A program made the position numbers and the translations under genes. This document shows positions 9,316-18,515 of a DNA stretch of 64,000 nucleotides, in pieces. The DNA comes from Gillisella vitis (GTDB lineage: Bacteria > Pseudomonadota > Alphaproteobacteria > Rhizobiales > Rhizobiaceae). The stretch is from assembly GCF_014204625.1 (NCBI RefSeq), contig NZ_JACHLU010000006.1, forward strand, positions 205,113 through 269,112, in the 5' to 3' direction. A model generated the notes under the pieces. It was not told where the DNA came from and did no database searches. It saw nothing but the letters and a program-made list of their open reading frames with translations. Every line of letters starts with the position of its first letter. Position 1 is the first letter of the stretch.

Positions 9316-10350
9316 GTGAATCTGAAACAATTGTCGCAGCTGTTGGGTCTGTCGCAGACCACCATCAGTCGTGCGCTCAACGGCTACCCGGAGGTCAATG
9401 AAGAAACGCGCGAGCGGGTGATGAAAGCTGCCATTGAGACTGGCTATCGCCCAAATCGTGCAGCGCTGAGGCTGGCAACGGGCAAGGCTGGTTCACTGGG
9501 TCTGGTCATGCCGGTTTCCGATGAGAGCCTGTCTGATATTCACTTTGCCGAGTTTCAAAACGGGCTGGCGCAGGAATGTCTGGCCCATGAATTTCATTTC
9601 GTCATCATCCCCGCGCACCCGTCAAAAGAAGAACAAGCCATCCGCGGACTGGTGCATAGCGGTGCTGTGGATGCCTATTATCTGGCCTATTTGCGGGCCA
9701 ATGATCCGCGCATTGCCATGGCCAAATCGCTCTCCGTGCCCTTCATTGTCCATGGGCGTTCCATGGGGTTGGCTGAGGATTATCCCTATCTGGATGTGGA
9801 TAATGAAGGCGCATTTGCGTCTGCCACCAGACTGTTGCTCGATCTCGGCCATCAGCATTTTGCCCTGCTGAATGGCCCATCAGAGCTGGATTTTGCCGTA
9901 CGGCGTCAACGGGGTGTGGAGACGGCATTGATGGCTTCGGGCTTCAGCCTGCCCCGACAGGCCATCAGCAACAGCGTGATGACAGATGAGCGCGGCTATC
10001 AGGCCATGACAGCCCTTTTGCGCCAGCCACAGATGCCAACAGCAGTGTTATGCGCCAGTACGGTTCTGGCTTTAGGAGCTGTGCGCGCCATCAATGATGC
10101 CGGATTGGTGGTTGGGCAAGATATTTCCATCATCGCCCATGACGATGATCTGCCCCTGCTCAAACCAGAGCATTTTCGCGTGCCGCTCACCACAACACGC
10201 TCATCCCTGCGCGACGCGGGCCGCCGGGTGGCCGAGCGGTTGATTACCGAATTAACCGAGCCGAATACGGGGCCGCCTTTGCAGGAAATCTGGCAGGCGG
10301 AACTGGTGGTCAGGGCCTCGACCGGCCCTGCCCCACAGCATAAGCGTTAG
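9316..10350 (+). CDS. aglR: LacI-family regulator of the alpha-glucoside operon, AglR
   Basis: 344-residue regulator. The start is the GTG at 9316 giving VNLKQLSQLLGLSQTTISRA, an N-terminal LacI helix-turn-helix that begins at the usual distance from the protein start; the longer frame from 9235 would add 27 non-family residues and run across the operator. Residues about 60-330 are the periplasmic-binding-protein-like effector domain (SLGLVMPVSDES onward). Divergent from aglE, so it most likely represses aglEFGAK until an alpha-glucoside is bound. Its TAG stop is the first three bases of a palindromic repeat (10348-10451). Confidence 0.9.
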   Translation: MNLKQLSQLLGLSQTTISRALNGYPEVNEETRERVMKAAIETGYRPNRAALRLATGKAGSLGLVMPVSDESLSDIHFAEFQNGLAQECLAHEFHFVIIPAHPSKEEQAIRGLVHSGAVDAYYLAYLRANDPRIAMAKSLSVPFIVHGRSMGLAEDYPYLDVDNEGAFASATRLLLDLGHQHFALLNGPSELDFAVRRQRGVETALMASGFSLPRQAISNSVMTDERGYQAMTALLRQPQMPTAVLCASTVLALGAVRAINDAGLVVGQDISIIAHDDDLPLLKPEHFRVPLTTTRSSLRDAGRRVAERLITELTEPNTGPPLQEIWQAELVVRASTGPAPQHKR

Positions 10351-10451
10351 AGTTTGTCAGGGAAAAGTGGAACCCGGTTTTCCCGAATAGACAAACGAAA
10401 ACAAGGGAATCTAGAGTCTGTCAGGTTCAATCTGAACCTGACAGACTCTAG
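10348..10451. repeat. Palindromic intergenic repeat, family I, copy A (between aglR and folD)
   Basis: About 104 bp. It opens TAGAGTTTGTCAGGG (the TAG is the aglR stop), has an inner GGGAAAA/TTTTCCC stem (10360-10366 with 10378-10384), and ends in a perfect 19-bp inverted repeat with a 3-nt loop (10411-10429 and 10433-10451). The last arm contains the folD stop codon (10448-10450). The long hairpin probably also terminates both convergent transcripts. Related copies lie at 12667-12761, 35981-36079 and, shortened, 56855-56878. Confidence 0.9.
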
Positions 10452-11347
10452 AATTTCGGTGCAACCTTGCCCGCCGTGCGATAGGCGGTGATGACGGTGT
10501 TGGCCATCAGCATGGCAATGGTCATCGGACCAACGCCACCGGGCACGGGGCTGATCGCGCCGGCTTTGGGTTCGCATTCCGCAAAGGCGACATCGCCCAC
10601 CAGCTTGCTCTTGCCCTCACCTTTTTCAGGTGCTGCAACACGGTTGATACCAACATCAATCACCGTGGCTCCATCCTTGATCCAATCGGCCTTGACCATT
10701 TCGGCCCGGCCAACGGCAGCCACCAGAATATCAGCCTGACGGGCAAGCGCTGGCAAATCTCGGCTGCGGGAATGGGCCATGGTTACGGTGGCATTGGCGT
10801 TGAGCAATAGCTGCGCCATCGGCTTGCCAAACAGGTTGGAGCGGCCAATCACCAAAGCATTGAGACCGGACAGGTCTTCGCCGTGGATTTTGCGCACCAG
10901 CAGCATGGAGCCAGCGGGTGTGCAGGAAATCAGGCCGGTTTCAAGGTCACCCGTGGCCAGTTTGCCAGCGTTGACGATATGCAGGCCATCCACATCCTTT
11001 TCCGGCAGAATAGACTGGATGATGGCTTCAGAGTCAAAATGCTTCGGCAGAGGCAATTGCACCAGAATGCCGTGAATGGCGGGATCAGCGTTCAAGCTGG
11101 CCACCAGCGCCAGCAGTTCGTCCTGCGTGGTCGCTTCCGGCAGAGTGTGCTGGATGGAATTAAAGCCGCATTCCTTGGCCATTTTGCCCTTGGAGTTGAC
11201 GTAGGCATGGCTGGCGGGATCCTCCCCGACAATCACCACGGCAAGGCCAATCTTGCCTCCGGTTTCGTCTACAAAAGCGTCCGAGCTTGCCTTGATGGCT
11301 TCAATCACCGAAGCCGCCACCTGTTTTCCGTCAATCACCGTTGCCAC
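10448..11347 (-). CDS. folD: Bifunctional methylenetetrahydrofolate dehydrogenase/methenyltetrahydrofolate cyclohydrolase FolD
   Basis: 299-residue cytoplasmic enzyme of one-carbon metabolism that interconverts 5,10-methylene-THF, methenyl-THF and 10-formyl-THF. Family marks: the cyclohydrolase/dehydrogenase catalytic region [14 protein letters not shown] with the Lys, [11 protein letters not shown], the NADP-binding [14 protein letters not shown], and the C-terminal [14 protein letters not shown]. Length is typical. It stands alone, bounded on both sides by long palindromic repeats; its stop codon TAG is within the repeat arm downstream. Confidence 0.96.
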   Translation of the reverse strand: MATVIDGKQVAASVIEAIKASSDAFVDETGGKIGLAVVIVGEDPASHAYVNSKGKMAKECGFNSIQHTLPEATTQDELLALVASLNADPAIHGILVQLPLPKHFDSEAIIQSILPEKDVDGLHIVNAGKLATGDLETGLISCTPAGSMLLVRKIHGEDLSGLNALVIGRSNLFGKPMAQLLLNANATVTMAHSRSRDLPALARQADILVAAVGRAEMVKADWIKDGATVIDVGINRVAAPEKGEGKSKLVGDVAFAECEPKAGAISPVPGGVGPMTIAMLMANTVITAYRTAGKVAPKF

Positions 11348-11389
11348 GCCTGCATTCCTTTTGCTGAAAGCCTCATCGGTCAGCTGTAA

Positions 11390-11492
11390 CTAAAGCCTGT
11401 CGCAGTGAATAGGATTCACTGCGACAGGCTTTAGCTCTTTGTTTTTCGCATGTACGCTATCGTTTTATTGAGGACAATAAAACGCGACATGC
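11390..11492. repeat. Palindromic intergenic repeat, family II, copy B (upstream of folD)
   Basis: Two adjoining hairpins. The first is a perfect 21-bp inverted repeat with a 3-nt loop (11390-11410 and 11414-11434) built on CTAAAGCCTGTCGCAG. The second pairs 11461-11470 with 11475-11484, extended by GCATGT/ACATGC at 11448-11453 and 11487-11492. The plan (TAAAG..TGTCGC arms, a CTCTTTG..TTTTCGC spacer, a second stem) parallels family I but the sequence differs. It lies 43 bases upstream of the folD start, so it may end the transcript coming from the right. Confidence 0.8.
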
Positions 11493-11548
11493 TGTAGCAC
11501 CGACACGACAGCATCAAAAGCAAAAAACATCAAACGGCCTGAAATTCA

Positions 11549-12487
11549 TCACACCTCTGCCGATGCCGCCTCTCGCGCAAGCTTGCGCTTGAAGCGCAAG
11601 ACATGCATGAGAAAAACCGGAATACCAACAATATAGCGCCGCCAAAGACGACCTGGCTCAAGCATCAGCCGATAAAGCCACTCGATGCGCAGCTTACGCA
11701 TCCAGACGGGTGCGCGTGACGTGGTGCCAGACACAAAATCAAACAAGGCACCGACCCCAAACACCAGATGGGCATGGCTCTGATTGATGTGCTGCTCAAT
11801 CCATTTTTCCTGACGTGGGGTTCCCATGGCAACCAGCAGAATATCAATCTCCGCTTCCGCCAAGCGCTGCAAAATCACCGGCAGCTCTTCATTGTCGAAA
11901 TAACCATCGGCCACAGGGATAAATTGATGCCACGGCGTATGCTGGCGAAAACTGGCAATGGCACCAGCCAGCACGCCTGGCTTTGCGCCAATCAGGCCAA
12001 TCCGCCGCGGGGTCTCGATATAAGTCAGCAATGCTGGAATAAAATCGGTTCCATTGAGGTTGGCAGCAAAGGCATCGCCATCCAGAATTTTGGCCGCCAT
12101 ATCGACACCAATGCCATCTGGCAGCACAAGATGGTGCTGAAGCGCCTCAAAATAGGCCGCGTCCTGCAACATGATATTGACGTTATTGGCATTGAGAAAC
12201 GACACTTTGACATGCGCATCCGGCGTGGCCGCATATTGGGCCATAAGGCTTAAAGCTGACGCCCATGACAGATCAAAAACCGGAATGCCAAACATGTTTT
12301 TCTTGCGGGCAAGCTGCTCGGCAGAGGCAATCAGATTCATAGGACTGAACTCATCATTGTAATGGGATGACCCAAGACGCAGCAGATTTCCGGCCAGATC
12401 CTGCCTCACCCGATGAATAAGGCGGGCGGTGTTGATCTGTTCATCGCCATCCAATACGGCAACTGAGTTGTGATGTGCGCTGTTCAT
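11549..12487 (-). CDS. WecB/TagA/CpsF family glycosyltransferase (GT26)
   Basis: 312-residue glycosyltransferase that transfers a sugar from a nucleotide sugar to a lipid-linked acceptor in surface polysaccharide synthesis. Domain from about residue 65 to 300: the acceptor-site motif LVLPDGIGVDMA, LNGTDFIPALL, and the donor-side LLVAMGTPRQEKWI followed by FGVGALFDFVSGTTSRAPVWM and the C-terminal RLMLEPGRLWRRY, all characteristic of GT26. The N-terminal 60 residues are not conserved in what I recall of the family. It is monocistronic, with no other polysaccharide genes nearby, so the glycan it serves is unknown. Confidence 0.85.
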   Translation of the reverse strand: MNSAHHNSVAVLDGDEQINTARLIHRVRQDLAGNLLRLGSSHYNDEFSPMNLIASAEQLARKKNMFGIPVFDLSWASALSLMAQYAATPDAHVKVSFLNANNVNIMLQDAAYFEALQHHLVLPDGIGVDMAAKILDGDAFAANLNGTDFIPALLTYIETPRRIGLIGAKPGVLAGAIASFRQHTPWHQFIPVADGYFDNEELPVILQRLAEAEIDILLVAMGTPRQEKWIEQHINQSHAHLVFGVGALFDFVSGTTSRAPVWMRKLRIEWLYRLMLEPGRLWRRYIVGIPVFLMHVLRFKRKLAREAASAEV

Positions 12488-12620
12488 ATACCTTGGAGAA
12501 CCAGATTGAAACTGGCTTCAGAGTAACATCCAGGAATAAAATCGGGCTTAAGCCCCACACTACAATTGAAGAACAGTTCTTATCTGAAATTTAACGATAT
12601 TGACGCCCCATGACGTTATA

Positions 12621-12660
12621 ATATCAAGACGCGAAGAGACGAGAGCATCCTCGCCTTGAA
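12621..12660. repeat. 40-bp non-palindromic repeat, left copy
   Basis: Matches 33075-33114 at 33 of 40 positions in the same orientation, ending in the shared block CCTCGCCTTGAA. Six bases after the match ends, palindromic repeat copy C begins. Confidence 0.5.
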
Positions 12661-12666
12661 GAGGCC

Positions 12667-12761
12667 GTCAGGTTCAATCTGAACCTGACACGCTCTATAT
12701 TCCTTTGTTTTCGTTTGTCTGATCAGGAAAACCGGATTCCACTTGTCCCTGACAAACTCTA
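12667..12761. repeat. Palindromic intergenic repeat, family I, copy C
   Basis: Reads in the minus direction from TAGAGTTTGTCAGGGA at 12761 to the inner inverted repeat GTCAGGTTCA/TGAACCTGAC (12667-12676 and 12680-12689, 3-nt loop). The TAG at 12759-12761 is the stop codon of the minus-strand flagellar gene. Same internal order as copy A: AAGTGG, CCGGTTTTCC, AGACAAACGAAAACAA, TAGAG. Confidence 0.88.
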
Positions 12762-13298
12762 ATTCCCGGCTTTCGCACCTTCACCAGCATCAATTGTCTG
12801 CCCCTCGACAATTTTCACAGCCGGCTTGAGCTTCGGCTTGCCGCCGCCATTGGTGGCATCTTCCTTGCCCAGATAATCCAACTGCTCGACCAGCACTTCC
12901 GAAATGACATTATCACCAAAATGCTTGTTCAGATCCGTTTTGATGATGGTGCGAAAACCGTCCAGATCCAGCTTCTGGGCCTTGCTCAGGTCAATCATCT
13001 TGCTACTGACCAACAGGGTAAAAAGCTCATCGGTCATAATCGCGGTGATGGGCACCTTGACAGCCTCTGCCTTGCCCTTTTCCACCATGAAAGAAAAGCG
13101 GCCAAGAAAATACCCTTTCACGGTCCCATTTTCGAAAAGCGGGATGGTGATCGGCTCTCCCCGCACCATTTCCAGTACAGGCTTATTCGCATCTTCATCG
13201 GTCTGCACGGGAGCCGTGGCCATCTGCACCGAAATATAGACGGCAACCAGCGTGGCGATGCAGGCCCAGACACCCGCTATAACAATCTTGACCATCAA
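12759..13298 (-). CDS. Membrane-anchored flagellar-cluster protein of unknown function
   Basis: 179 residues with one N-terminal transmembrane helix (about residues 4-26, VKIVIAGVWACIATLVAVYI) and an extracytoplasmic body. The body (GYFLGRFSFMVEKGKAEAVKVPITAIMTDELFTLL..DLDGFRTIIKTDLNKHFGD) resembles a FliL-like layout (helix, then a small alpha/beta domain), but a separate, better fliL is at 36811-37341, so I do not call it fliL. Last gene of the minus-strand set running from fliQ. Overlaps the preceding gene by 4 bases (ATGA), implying coupled translation. The stop codon is supplied by repeat copy C. Confidence 0.6.
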   Translation of the reverse strand: MMVKIVIAGVWACIATLVAVYISVQMATAPVQTDEDANKPVLEMVRGEPITIPLFENGTVKGYFLGRFSFMVEKGKAEAVKVPITAIMTDELFTLLVSSKMIDLSKAQKLDLDGFRTIIKTDLNKHFGDNVISEVLVEQLDYLGKEDATNGGGKPKLKPAVKIVEGQTIDAGEGAKAGN

Positions 13299-13660
13299 TT
13301 TTCCCTGGTGAGAAACTGTTCCTGACAGTACGTGCCATCGCCATCAGCCTCCTGCACAGCCGTGCGAAGGATGTCAGCCACGGCACGCACCGCATGTAAA
13401 TGCGCTTCAACGCGCCGTGCATTCAGCGCCAGCTTTTTCTTCAGATCATGCATCTGTTCAACGTAATGAACTGCAATATCCTTCGGATCGGTATCCCGAA
13501 ACAGCATGGTCAATTCATAAAGGCAACGACTCTTGTGGGCATTTGACACTTTCAGATCAAATTCCGGATCTTTACCAATCCGAACGTTCTCATTGTCGAC
13601 GATCATTTCAAGTCGTCCGAGAACTGTTTTGATCCGGTAGTCGTTGGACACATGTTCCAT
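13295..13660 (-). CDS. Small helical flagellar-cluster protein, possible FlgN-type chaperone
   Basis: 121 residues, no signal or membrane segment, predominantly helical with heptad-like stretches (DIAVHYVEQMHDLKKKLALNARRVEAHLHAVRAVADIL). It sits between the FlgJ-like rod-binding gene and the membrane protein at 12759 and overlaps the latter by 4 bases. Size, helicity and position would fit a FlgN-like export chaperone for FlgK/FlgL, and no other flgN candidate is visible in the locus; the assignment is an inference. It could equally be a rhizobium-specific accessory protein. Confidence 0.5.
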   Translation of the reverse strand: MEHVSNDYRIKTVLGRLEMIVDNENVRIGKDPEFDLKVSNAHKSRCLYELTMLFRDTDPKDIAVHYVEQMHDLKKKLALNARRVEAHLHAVRAVADILRTAVQEADGDGTYCQEQFLTREN

Positions 13661-13805
13661 GAAGATTTCAATCCTTGAATGCCCGGTGTGTTGCGTGCCT
13701 TAAAACACGCATCATCAGGAAGGTTTATTATGTATTATGGTGAGAAGGGCTTGAACGCTCATTCGTCACGATTGCGCCCTGATGGCGCAAAACCGGCTGT
13801 AACGC

Positions 13806-14405
13806 TCAGGCTGTGCCCGTGCCAAAAGTCGGCGTAAACACCTGCCCGACCTTGTTGGAGTCGGACTTGTCGAAACCAAGCGTCTTGCGCTCAATCTCAT
13901 CCAGTCGCATCTGGGACAGGTTCTTGTCAGCAGCGTCCGTCGTGAAATTCTGGGCACCCTTGTTTTTGATCTTGGCCAGCTCCTCAGCATACATCTGCTT
14001 GGCAATTCCGACGCCACCGCGCTCGGAAATGGTATTGCCAATCTGCTCGGCCATCATGCTCTTCCAGATCTCGCCAGCATTGCCTTTGCCAAACACCGCC
14101 TCGCTGTCTTTTGGCAACATGCTGGAGATAAAGTTTTGCAGAATGACACCTTCATACTGCCGATAATGCTGCGGAATATCCTCGGTCTTCATGGCATTCG
14201 TGGCACGATTACCCAGGCCTGCATTGGCTGCGGCATTGTTCATCGTGTTCATTGCCACTTCAAACCCGGCATTCTTCTCATTCAAGCGGGTTGCCTGAAG
14301 ACTTGCTTTCGCGGACTGGAGCTTTTGCTGCGCCTCGGCCATGGTCGCAGGGTCCGCCGCCCGCACAACATCCATCACAAGGTCACTTGAAGGAGAAATT
14401 GCCAC
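13806..14405 (-). CDS. flgJ: Rod-binding protein, FlgJ N-terminal-domain type
   Basis: 199 residues. Residues about 80-145 match the rod-binding domain (QYEGVILQNFISSMLP..GKGNAGEIWKSMMAEQIGNTISERGGVGIAKQMY), which caps the growing rod during assembly. The C-terminal muramidase domain of enterobacterial FlgJ is absent, as usual in Alphaproteobacteria; the wall-opening activity may be given by the separate lytic transglycosylase at 24734-25315. Spaced 145 bases from the next gene. Confidence 0.8.
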   Translation of the reverse strand: MAISPSSDLVMDVVRAADPATMAEAQQKLQSAKASLQATRLNEKNAGFEVAMNTMNNAAANAGLGNRATNAMKTEDIPQHYRQYEGVILQNFISSMLPKDSEAVFGKGNAGEIWKSMMAEQIGNTISERGGVGIAKQMYAEELAKIKNKGAQNFTTDAADKNLSQMRLDEIERKTLGFDKSDSNKVGQVFTPTFGTGTA

Positions 14406-14592
14406 CGTATTCGTCCCCTGAAAATCGATTTCGCGCCTGGAACATTTCAGAGCATCACTGAAACATTCTCATGTCTTGGTGTTAAGCCTCAAAACAATCA
14501 TCCCCCCACCAGAGCGGTTGATGTTTTATACAGCCCCTGATCCCACACCATGTTTCATGGCGGGTTCACGATCACTGCGTCGATGCAAACTA

Positions 14593-15006
14593 TCACTCTT
14601 GAACCTTGCTGGAGGCTGGCGTAGCGAACGTAAGGTCCATCAAGTCCTGAAGAGCATTGTCTTCGGTCTCCCGATCTTCGGCATTACGGGCCTCAAGCAT
14701 CTTGTCTTCCAGCCGTTCAGCCTTGGTTCGTTGACGCAAAACCTGATTCTCCTGAACGCGCTGCACATCGGCCATACGACGATCATCACTCGTCAGTCGG
14801 GCAAAGCGCTCCGCGTAGGATTGCGAAAAAAGCCGGTGTACCGGGTCCATCGACCCGAGCGCTTCGATCACCCTGTCCAGTCCCGCGGAAATTTCCTGCC
14901 GCTGCCTGGAGGTATCGGCCAGATCAAGTTCGGCCATTTTTTCAAGATGCCGCTGCACGGCCACCAGACGCTTCAGCTTTTGGGATTTCTTGGCTGGCCC
15001 CATCAC
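14593..15006 (-). CDS. Coiled-coil flagellar-cluster protein, possible FliJ analogue
   Basis: 137 residues, very charged, almost entirely helical, with Lys/Arg/Glu-rich coiled-coil stretches (QKLKRLVAVQRHLEKMAELDLADTSRQRQEI.. ENQVLRQRTKAERLEDKMLEARNAE). Such length and composition fit FliJ/YscO-type export ATPase stalk proteins. It lies 9 bases after fliR in the same direction, and no other FliJ candidate is seen in the locus. Sequence identity to known FliJ was not recognised, so the role is an inference. Confidence 0.5.
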   Translation of the reverse strand: MMGPAKKSQKLKRLVAVQRHLEKMAELDLADTSRQRQEISAGLDRVIEALGSMDPVHRLFSQSYAERFARLTSDDRRMADVQRVQENQVLRQRTKAERLEDKMLEARNAEDRETEDNALQDLMDLTFATPASSKVQE

Positions 15007-15015
15007 AAATCCTCG

Positions 15016-15768
15016 TCAATTGCCAAGCAACAGCGGCATAAACGCTGACGCGAACTGATGCATCATGGCCCCAAGCGACCAATAGACCAGAAACAGTCCA
15101 CCCGCGATCAAGTAGGGTGCCGAGATGTAATAAACCGGAATTTGCGGTGCCAGCTTGTTGACCAGACCAACGCCGATATTGAACATCAAACCATAAATGA
15201 TGAAGGGACTGGTCAACCTGAGCATCAGGAAATAGGTTTTCGAAATGGTATCTGTCAGAGTGATCAGCATTGTCTGCGCGTTCGGCACGCCTCCCATCGG
15301 CATGACATTGTAGCTATCAATCAACACCCGAAAAACCACATGGTGAAAATCCATGATGAACAACATCATCAGCCCGCAAAAGCTGATCATGTTGGTCATC
15401 TGGTTTTCACTGGAATCTTCGAGAATATCGGCAGCAGGCGTGGCATTAAAGCCAATCATCATGGTCAAAACGGAGCCAGCAAACTGCAAGCCCAGCGTGA
15501 AGAACCGCGCAATCAGCCCGAACATCGTTCCAATCAGCGTCTCAGTGCCAATCAGGGCAATATAAATGACGCCGCCGCCCGCCACCTTGGGATAAACAGT
15601 ATCCCACAGCAGGGGCAGGCACGCCATGGATACGGCCGCCGCCACCAGAAGGCGCAACTGCATTGGAATGCGCGCCGACGAAAAGCCCGGCAGCGCAATA
15701 AAACAGGAACCGATACGACAAAAGACCAGAAACAGTGCAAGCACTGTTCCCTGTGGGTCTGTGATCAT
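15016..15768 (-). CDS. fliR: Flagellar export gate protein FliR
   Basis: 250 residues with six or so hydrophobic segments. FliR family marks: the N-terminal [19 protein letters not shown], then [27 protein letters not shown] and the C-terminal [20 protein letters not shown]. FliR joins FliP and FliQ in the core of the type III export gate. Its ATG overlaps the flhA stop by 4 bases (15765-15768), a usual sign of translational coupling in the fliQ-flhA-fliR order. Confidence 0.93.
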   Translation of the reverse strand: MITDPQGTVLALFLVFCRIGSCFIALPGFSSARIPMQLRLLVAAAVSMACLPLLWDTVYPKVAGGGVIYIALIGTETLIGTMFGLIARFFTLGLQFAGSVLTMMIGFNATPAADILEDSSENQMTNMISFCGLMMLFIMDFHHVVFRVLIDSYNVMPMGGVPNAQTMLITLTDTISKTYFLMLRLTSPFIIYGLMFNIGVGLVNKLAPQIPVYYISAPYLIAGGLFLVYWSLGAMMHQFASAFMPLLLGN

Positions 15769-17855
15769 GAAATGGATCCCAGGATCTTGATTTCGATGCC
15801 CTTGGCCAGCTCAACGTGAGACAGCACAGGCAAGGTTGCAAAAAGTCGCTCAATAATCATGCGCACATAAGACCGTGTTTCTGGCGAGGTGACAAGCACG
15901 AAAGGCAAGCCACGATCCATGAACTCGCGGATCACCTTGCTCGCCTGCTCGCTAAACTCCTCCAGCGAGCGCGGGTCAATATCAAACTCGACCACTTCGC
16001 CCTTATTGTCACGTTTCAGCGCCTGATGGAACACCATATCCCATTTGCTGCCAAGGCGCAGAACCCGCAGCACGCCATTGTCTGTCAGGTCGCCGCAGAG
16101 CTGCTGAGCCATACGCACCCGCACATGCTCGACAATCTGCTCGGTCTTGCGCACATGCGGCGCAAGCTCGGCCACGGCTTCGAGAATAAGGTGAAGATTG
16201 CGGATCGACACCCGCTCTGCCAGCAACAGTTTCAGCACAGCCTGAAGGCCGGAATAGGACATATGCGAGGAGCAGATTTCATCTGCCAGCTTTTTATATT
16301 CCGGATCAAGCCGGTCAATCAGGATCTTCACATCCTTATAGGACAGAAGTTGCGGCAGATTGTTGCGAATCACTTCGCTGAGGTGCGTCAACACCACGGA
16401 TACGTTATCAATCGGGTGGAAGCCCTCGCGCTTCAGGTCTTCGGTAAACGTTTCCATGATGGAAACCGCAGGCATCCCAAAAGCGGGTTCGCGGATTTCA
16501 TCGCCCGGAATCCGCGGTTTGCGGCCGTTGCCCGTGACCACCAGCACTTCGCCAAGACGCAGGATATTGGACGCAATCGTCGTGCCGTGAATACGGATAT
16601 GATACGATTTATCCGGGATGCTGATGTCATCAGACACCTTGATTTCCGGCACAACAAAACCATATTGGCTGGCGAATTTCTTGCGCATCTTGCCGACACG
16701 GAAGGCCAGCTCCTGGTGCGATCCGAGCAGGCGGGTCGACACCAGCTTGCCCAGCGCCAGTTCGATTTCGGAGGTCTTGAGCACGCTCTTGACCGAATCC
16801 TTGTCTGCTTCCTTGATCTGCGTGACCTTCTGCTCTTCAAGCTGACGCTTGGCAAGGCTCGCCGCTTCAACCTGGCGCGGAATATACCAGCTGCCAAATG
16901 CCATAATGCCGCCGAGCGTGGCAAACGGAAACAGCGGCAGACCGGGAATCAGCGCCAGCACAAACATCAGACTTGAAGCCACCGTCAGCGCGCGTGGATA
17001 GCCGCTCAGCTGATTGATAACCGCTTCATCGGTCGAGCCTGCATTGCCGCCACGAGTAACAAGCAAGCCTGCCGCCAGCGAAACAATCAGGGCTGGAATC
17101 TGCGAAACAAGACCGTCACCAACAGACAGCTTGACGAACACATCGGCAGCTTCACCAATCGGCATACCGTGGCGGAAATAACCAATGATAATTCCGCCAA
17201 AAATGTTGATGGCGGTAATCAGCAGGCCCGCAATCGCATCACCACGCACGAATTTGGAAGCACCGTCCATCGCACCAAAGAACGAGCTTTCCTGCTCCAG
17301 TTCCTTGCGGCGGCGCTGGGCTTCCGCTTCATCGATGTTGCCAGCCGAGAGGTCGGCATCAATCGCCATCTGCTTGCCCGGAATGGCATCAAGGGTAAAA
17401 CGGGCACCCACTTCCGCAATACGGGTGGCACCCTTGGTAATGACGATGAAGTTAACCGTGACCAGAATGGCAAACACAATCAGACCGATGACGAAGTCAC
17501 CGGACATGACCAGACCAGCAAAACCTGAGATCACATTACCAGCCGCGCCATGGCCTTCATGTCCATGGGACAGAATAACGCGCGTTGTCGCAATATTGAG
17601 CGACAGGCGGATCATGGTTGAGATCAGCAGAATGGTCGGAAACGACGAGAAATCCAGCGGTCGCTGAATCCACAAGGACACCATCAAAATCAAAACGGAA
17701 AAGGCAATGGAAAAGGCCAGTCCCATATCAATCAGAAACGGCGGGATTGGCAAAAACAGAATGCTGAGAATTGCGACAATACCGAGCGCAAAGCCAATAT
17801 CGCGGCCATTCGCAGGTAGTTTTATAGGAATTGCAGTCGTTGGTGCTTGCGCCAT
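15765..17855 (-). CDS. flhA: Flagellar export gate protein FlhA
   Basis: 696 residues with start at the ATG at 17855 ([19 protein letters not shown]); a GTG 20 codons upstream (17915) is open but gives a non-conserved acidic extension. N-terminal 330 residues hold eight transmembrane helices and the FHIPEP region ([21 protein letters not shown]); the C-terminal cytosolic domain binds chaperone-substrate complexes. Length matches other FlhA proteins. Sits between fliQ and fliR as in Sinorhizobium and Agrobacterium. Confidence 0.96.
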   Translation of the reverse strand: MAQAPTTAIPIKLPANGRDIGFALGIVAILSILFLPIPPFLIDMGLAFSIAFSVLILMVSLWIQRPLDFSSFPTILLISTMIRLSLNIATTRVILSHGHEGHGAAGNVISGFAGLVMSGDFVIGLIVFAILVTVNFIVITKGATRIAEVGARFTLDAIPGKQMAIDADLSAGNIDEAEAQRRRKELEQESSFFGAMDGASKFVRGDAIAGLLITAINIFGGIIIGYFRHGMPIGEAADVFVKLSVGDGLVSQIPALIVSLAAGLLVTRGGNAGSTDEAVINQLSGYPRALTVASSLMFVLALIPGLPLFPFATLGGIMAFGSWYIPRQVEAASLAKRQLEEQKVTQIKEADKDSVKSVLKTSEIELALGKLVSTRLLGSHQELAFRVGKMRKKFASQYGFVVPEIKVSDDISIPDKSYHIRIHGTTIASNILRLGEVLVVTGNGRKPRIPGDEIREPAFGMPAVSIMETFTEDLKREGFHPIDNVSVVLTHLSEVIRNNLPQLLSYKDVKILIDRLDPEYKKLADEICSSHMSYSGLQAVLKLLLAERVSIRNLHLILEAVAELAPHVRKTEQIVEHVRVRMAQQLCGDLTDNGVLRVLRLGSKWDMVFHQALKRDNKGEVVEFDIDPRSLEEFSEQASKVIREFMDRGLPFVLVTSPETRSYVRMIIERLFATLPVLSHVELAKGIEIKILGSIS

Positions 17856-18008
17856 GTCCTGTTCCGTCTCTTCATGAGAAGGAGGCGGATCAACATTATC
17901 CGCCCATATTGCCACAAGAGCTACAGAAGAAAGCTTGCGCGAGGATGGTCAAGGGCAGCAGAAAACGCAATCAATATGAGCTCTGGCAATACGAGTGCTG
18001 AAACCTGC

Positions 18009-18275
18009 TCAGAATCCGGTTTGAACGCGCGAAAAAACCAGATTGGCAAACAGCGAAATCTGCGCCCCCACAAAGGGAGCGGTTATGCCGATGGTGATCA
18101 GAATTGCCAGGATTTTTGGCACGAAGGTCAGGGTCATTTCCTGCACCTGTGTCAGCGCCTGAATGAGAGCAACCGTGATACCGACAATCATGGCCGCCAA
18201 AACAGCGGGCCCGGATGCGATCAGAATTGTCCATACGGCAGTGCGCATGATGTCGAGCGCATCAGCTTCATTCAT
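18009..18275 (-). CDS. fliQ: Flagellar export gate protein FliQ
   Basis: 88 residues with two transmembrane helices (about 17-38 and 50-75) separated by the conserved ALTQVQEMTLTFVPKI loop. FliQ packs around FliP and FliR in the export gate. A typical length for the family. Followed after 153 bases by flhA. Confidence 0.95.
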   Translation of the reverse strand: MNEADALDIMRTAVWTILIASGPAVLAAMIVGITVALIQALTQVQEMTLTFVPKILAILITIGITAPFVGAQISLFANLVFSRVQTGF

Positions 18276-18515
18276 TGAAGTCTCTCCACGGCATCATGCC
18301 ACAAGCATTGAATTGAGCATCAGAGGCACAGCATCACAAAATCATCGGCCTGCCTCAATAACAGTTTTCAACGAGATTCGCCACAAACCGTATTCAATGC
18401 TCGATGACCTGTGTGTCAGAGACTTGTGTTTCAGACCTTTCGCCATGCCGCTTGATTTACGATGGCCCCTCACAGAAACAAAGGACCAATCGGATAAAAA
18501 ATAAACAGTTCTCTA

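Noticed and set aside
15816..16976. 386-codon plus-strand frame opposite flhA
   Set aside because: Shadow of flhA; His/Arg/Gln-rich composition and no ribosome-binding site.
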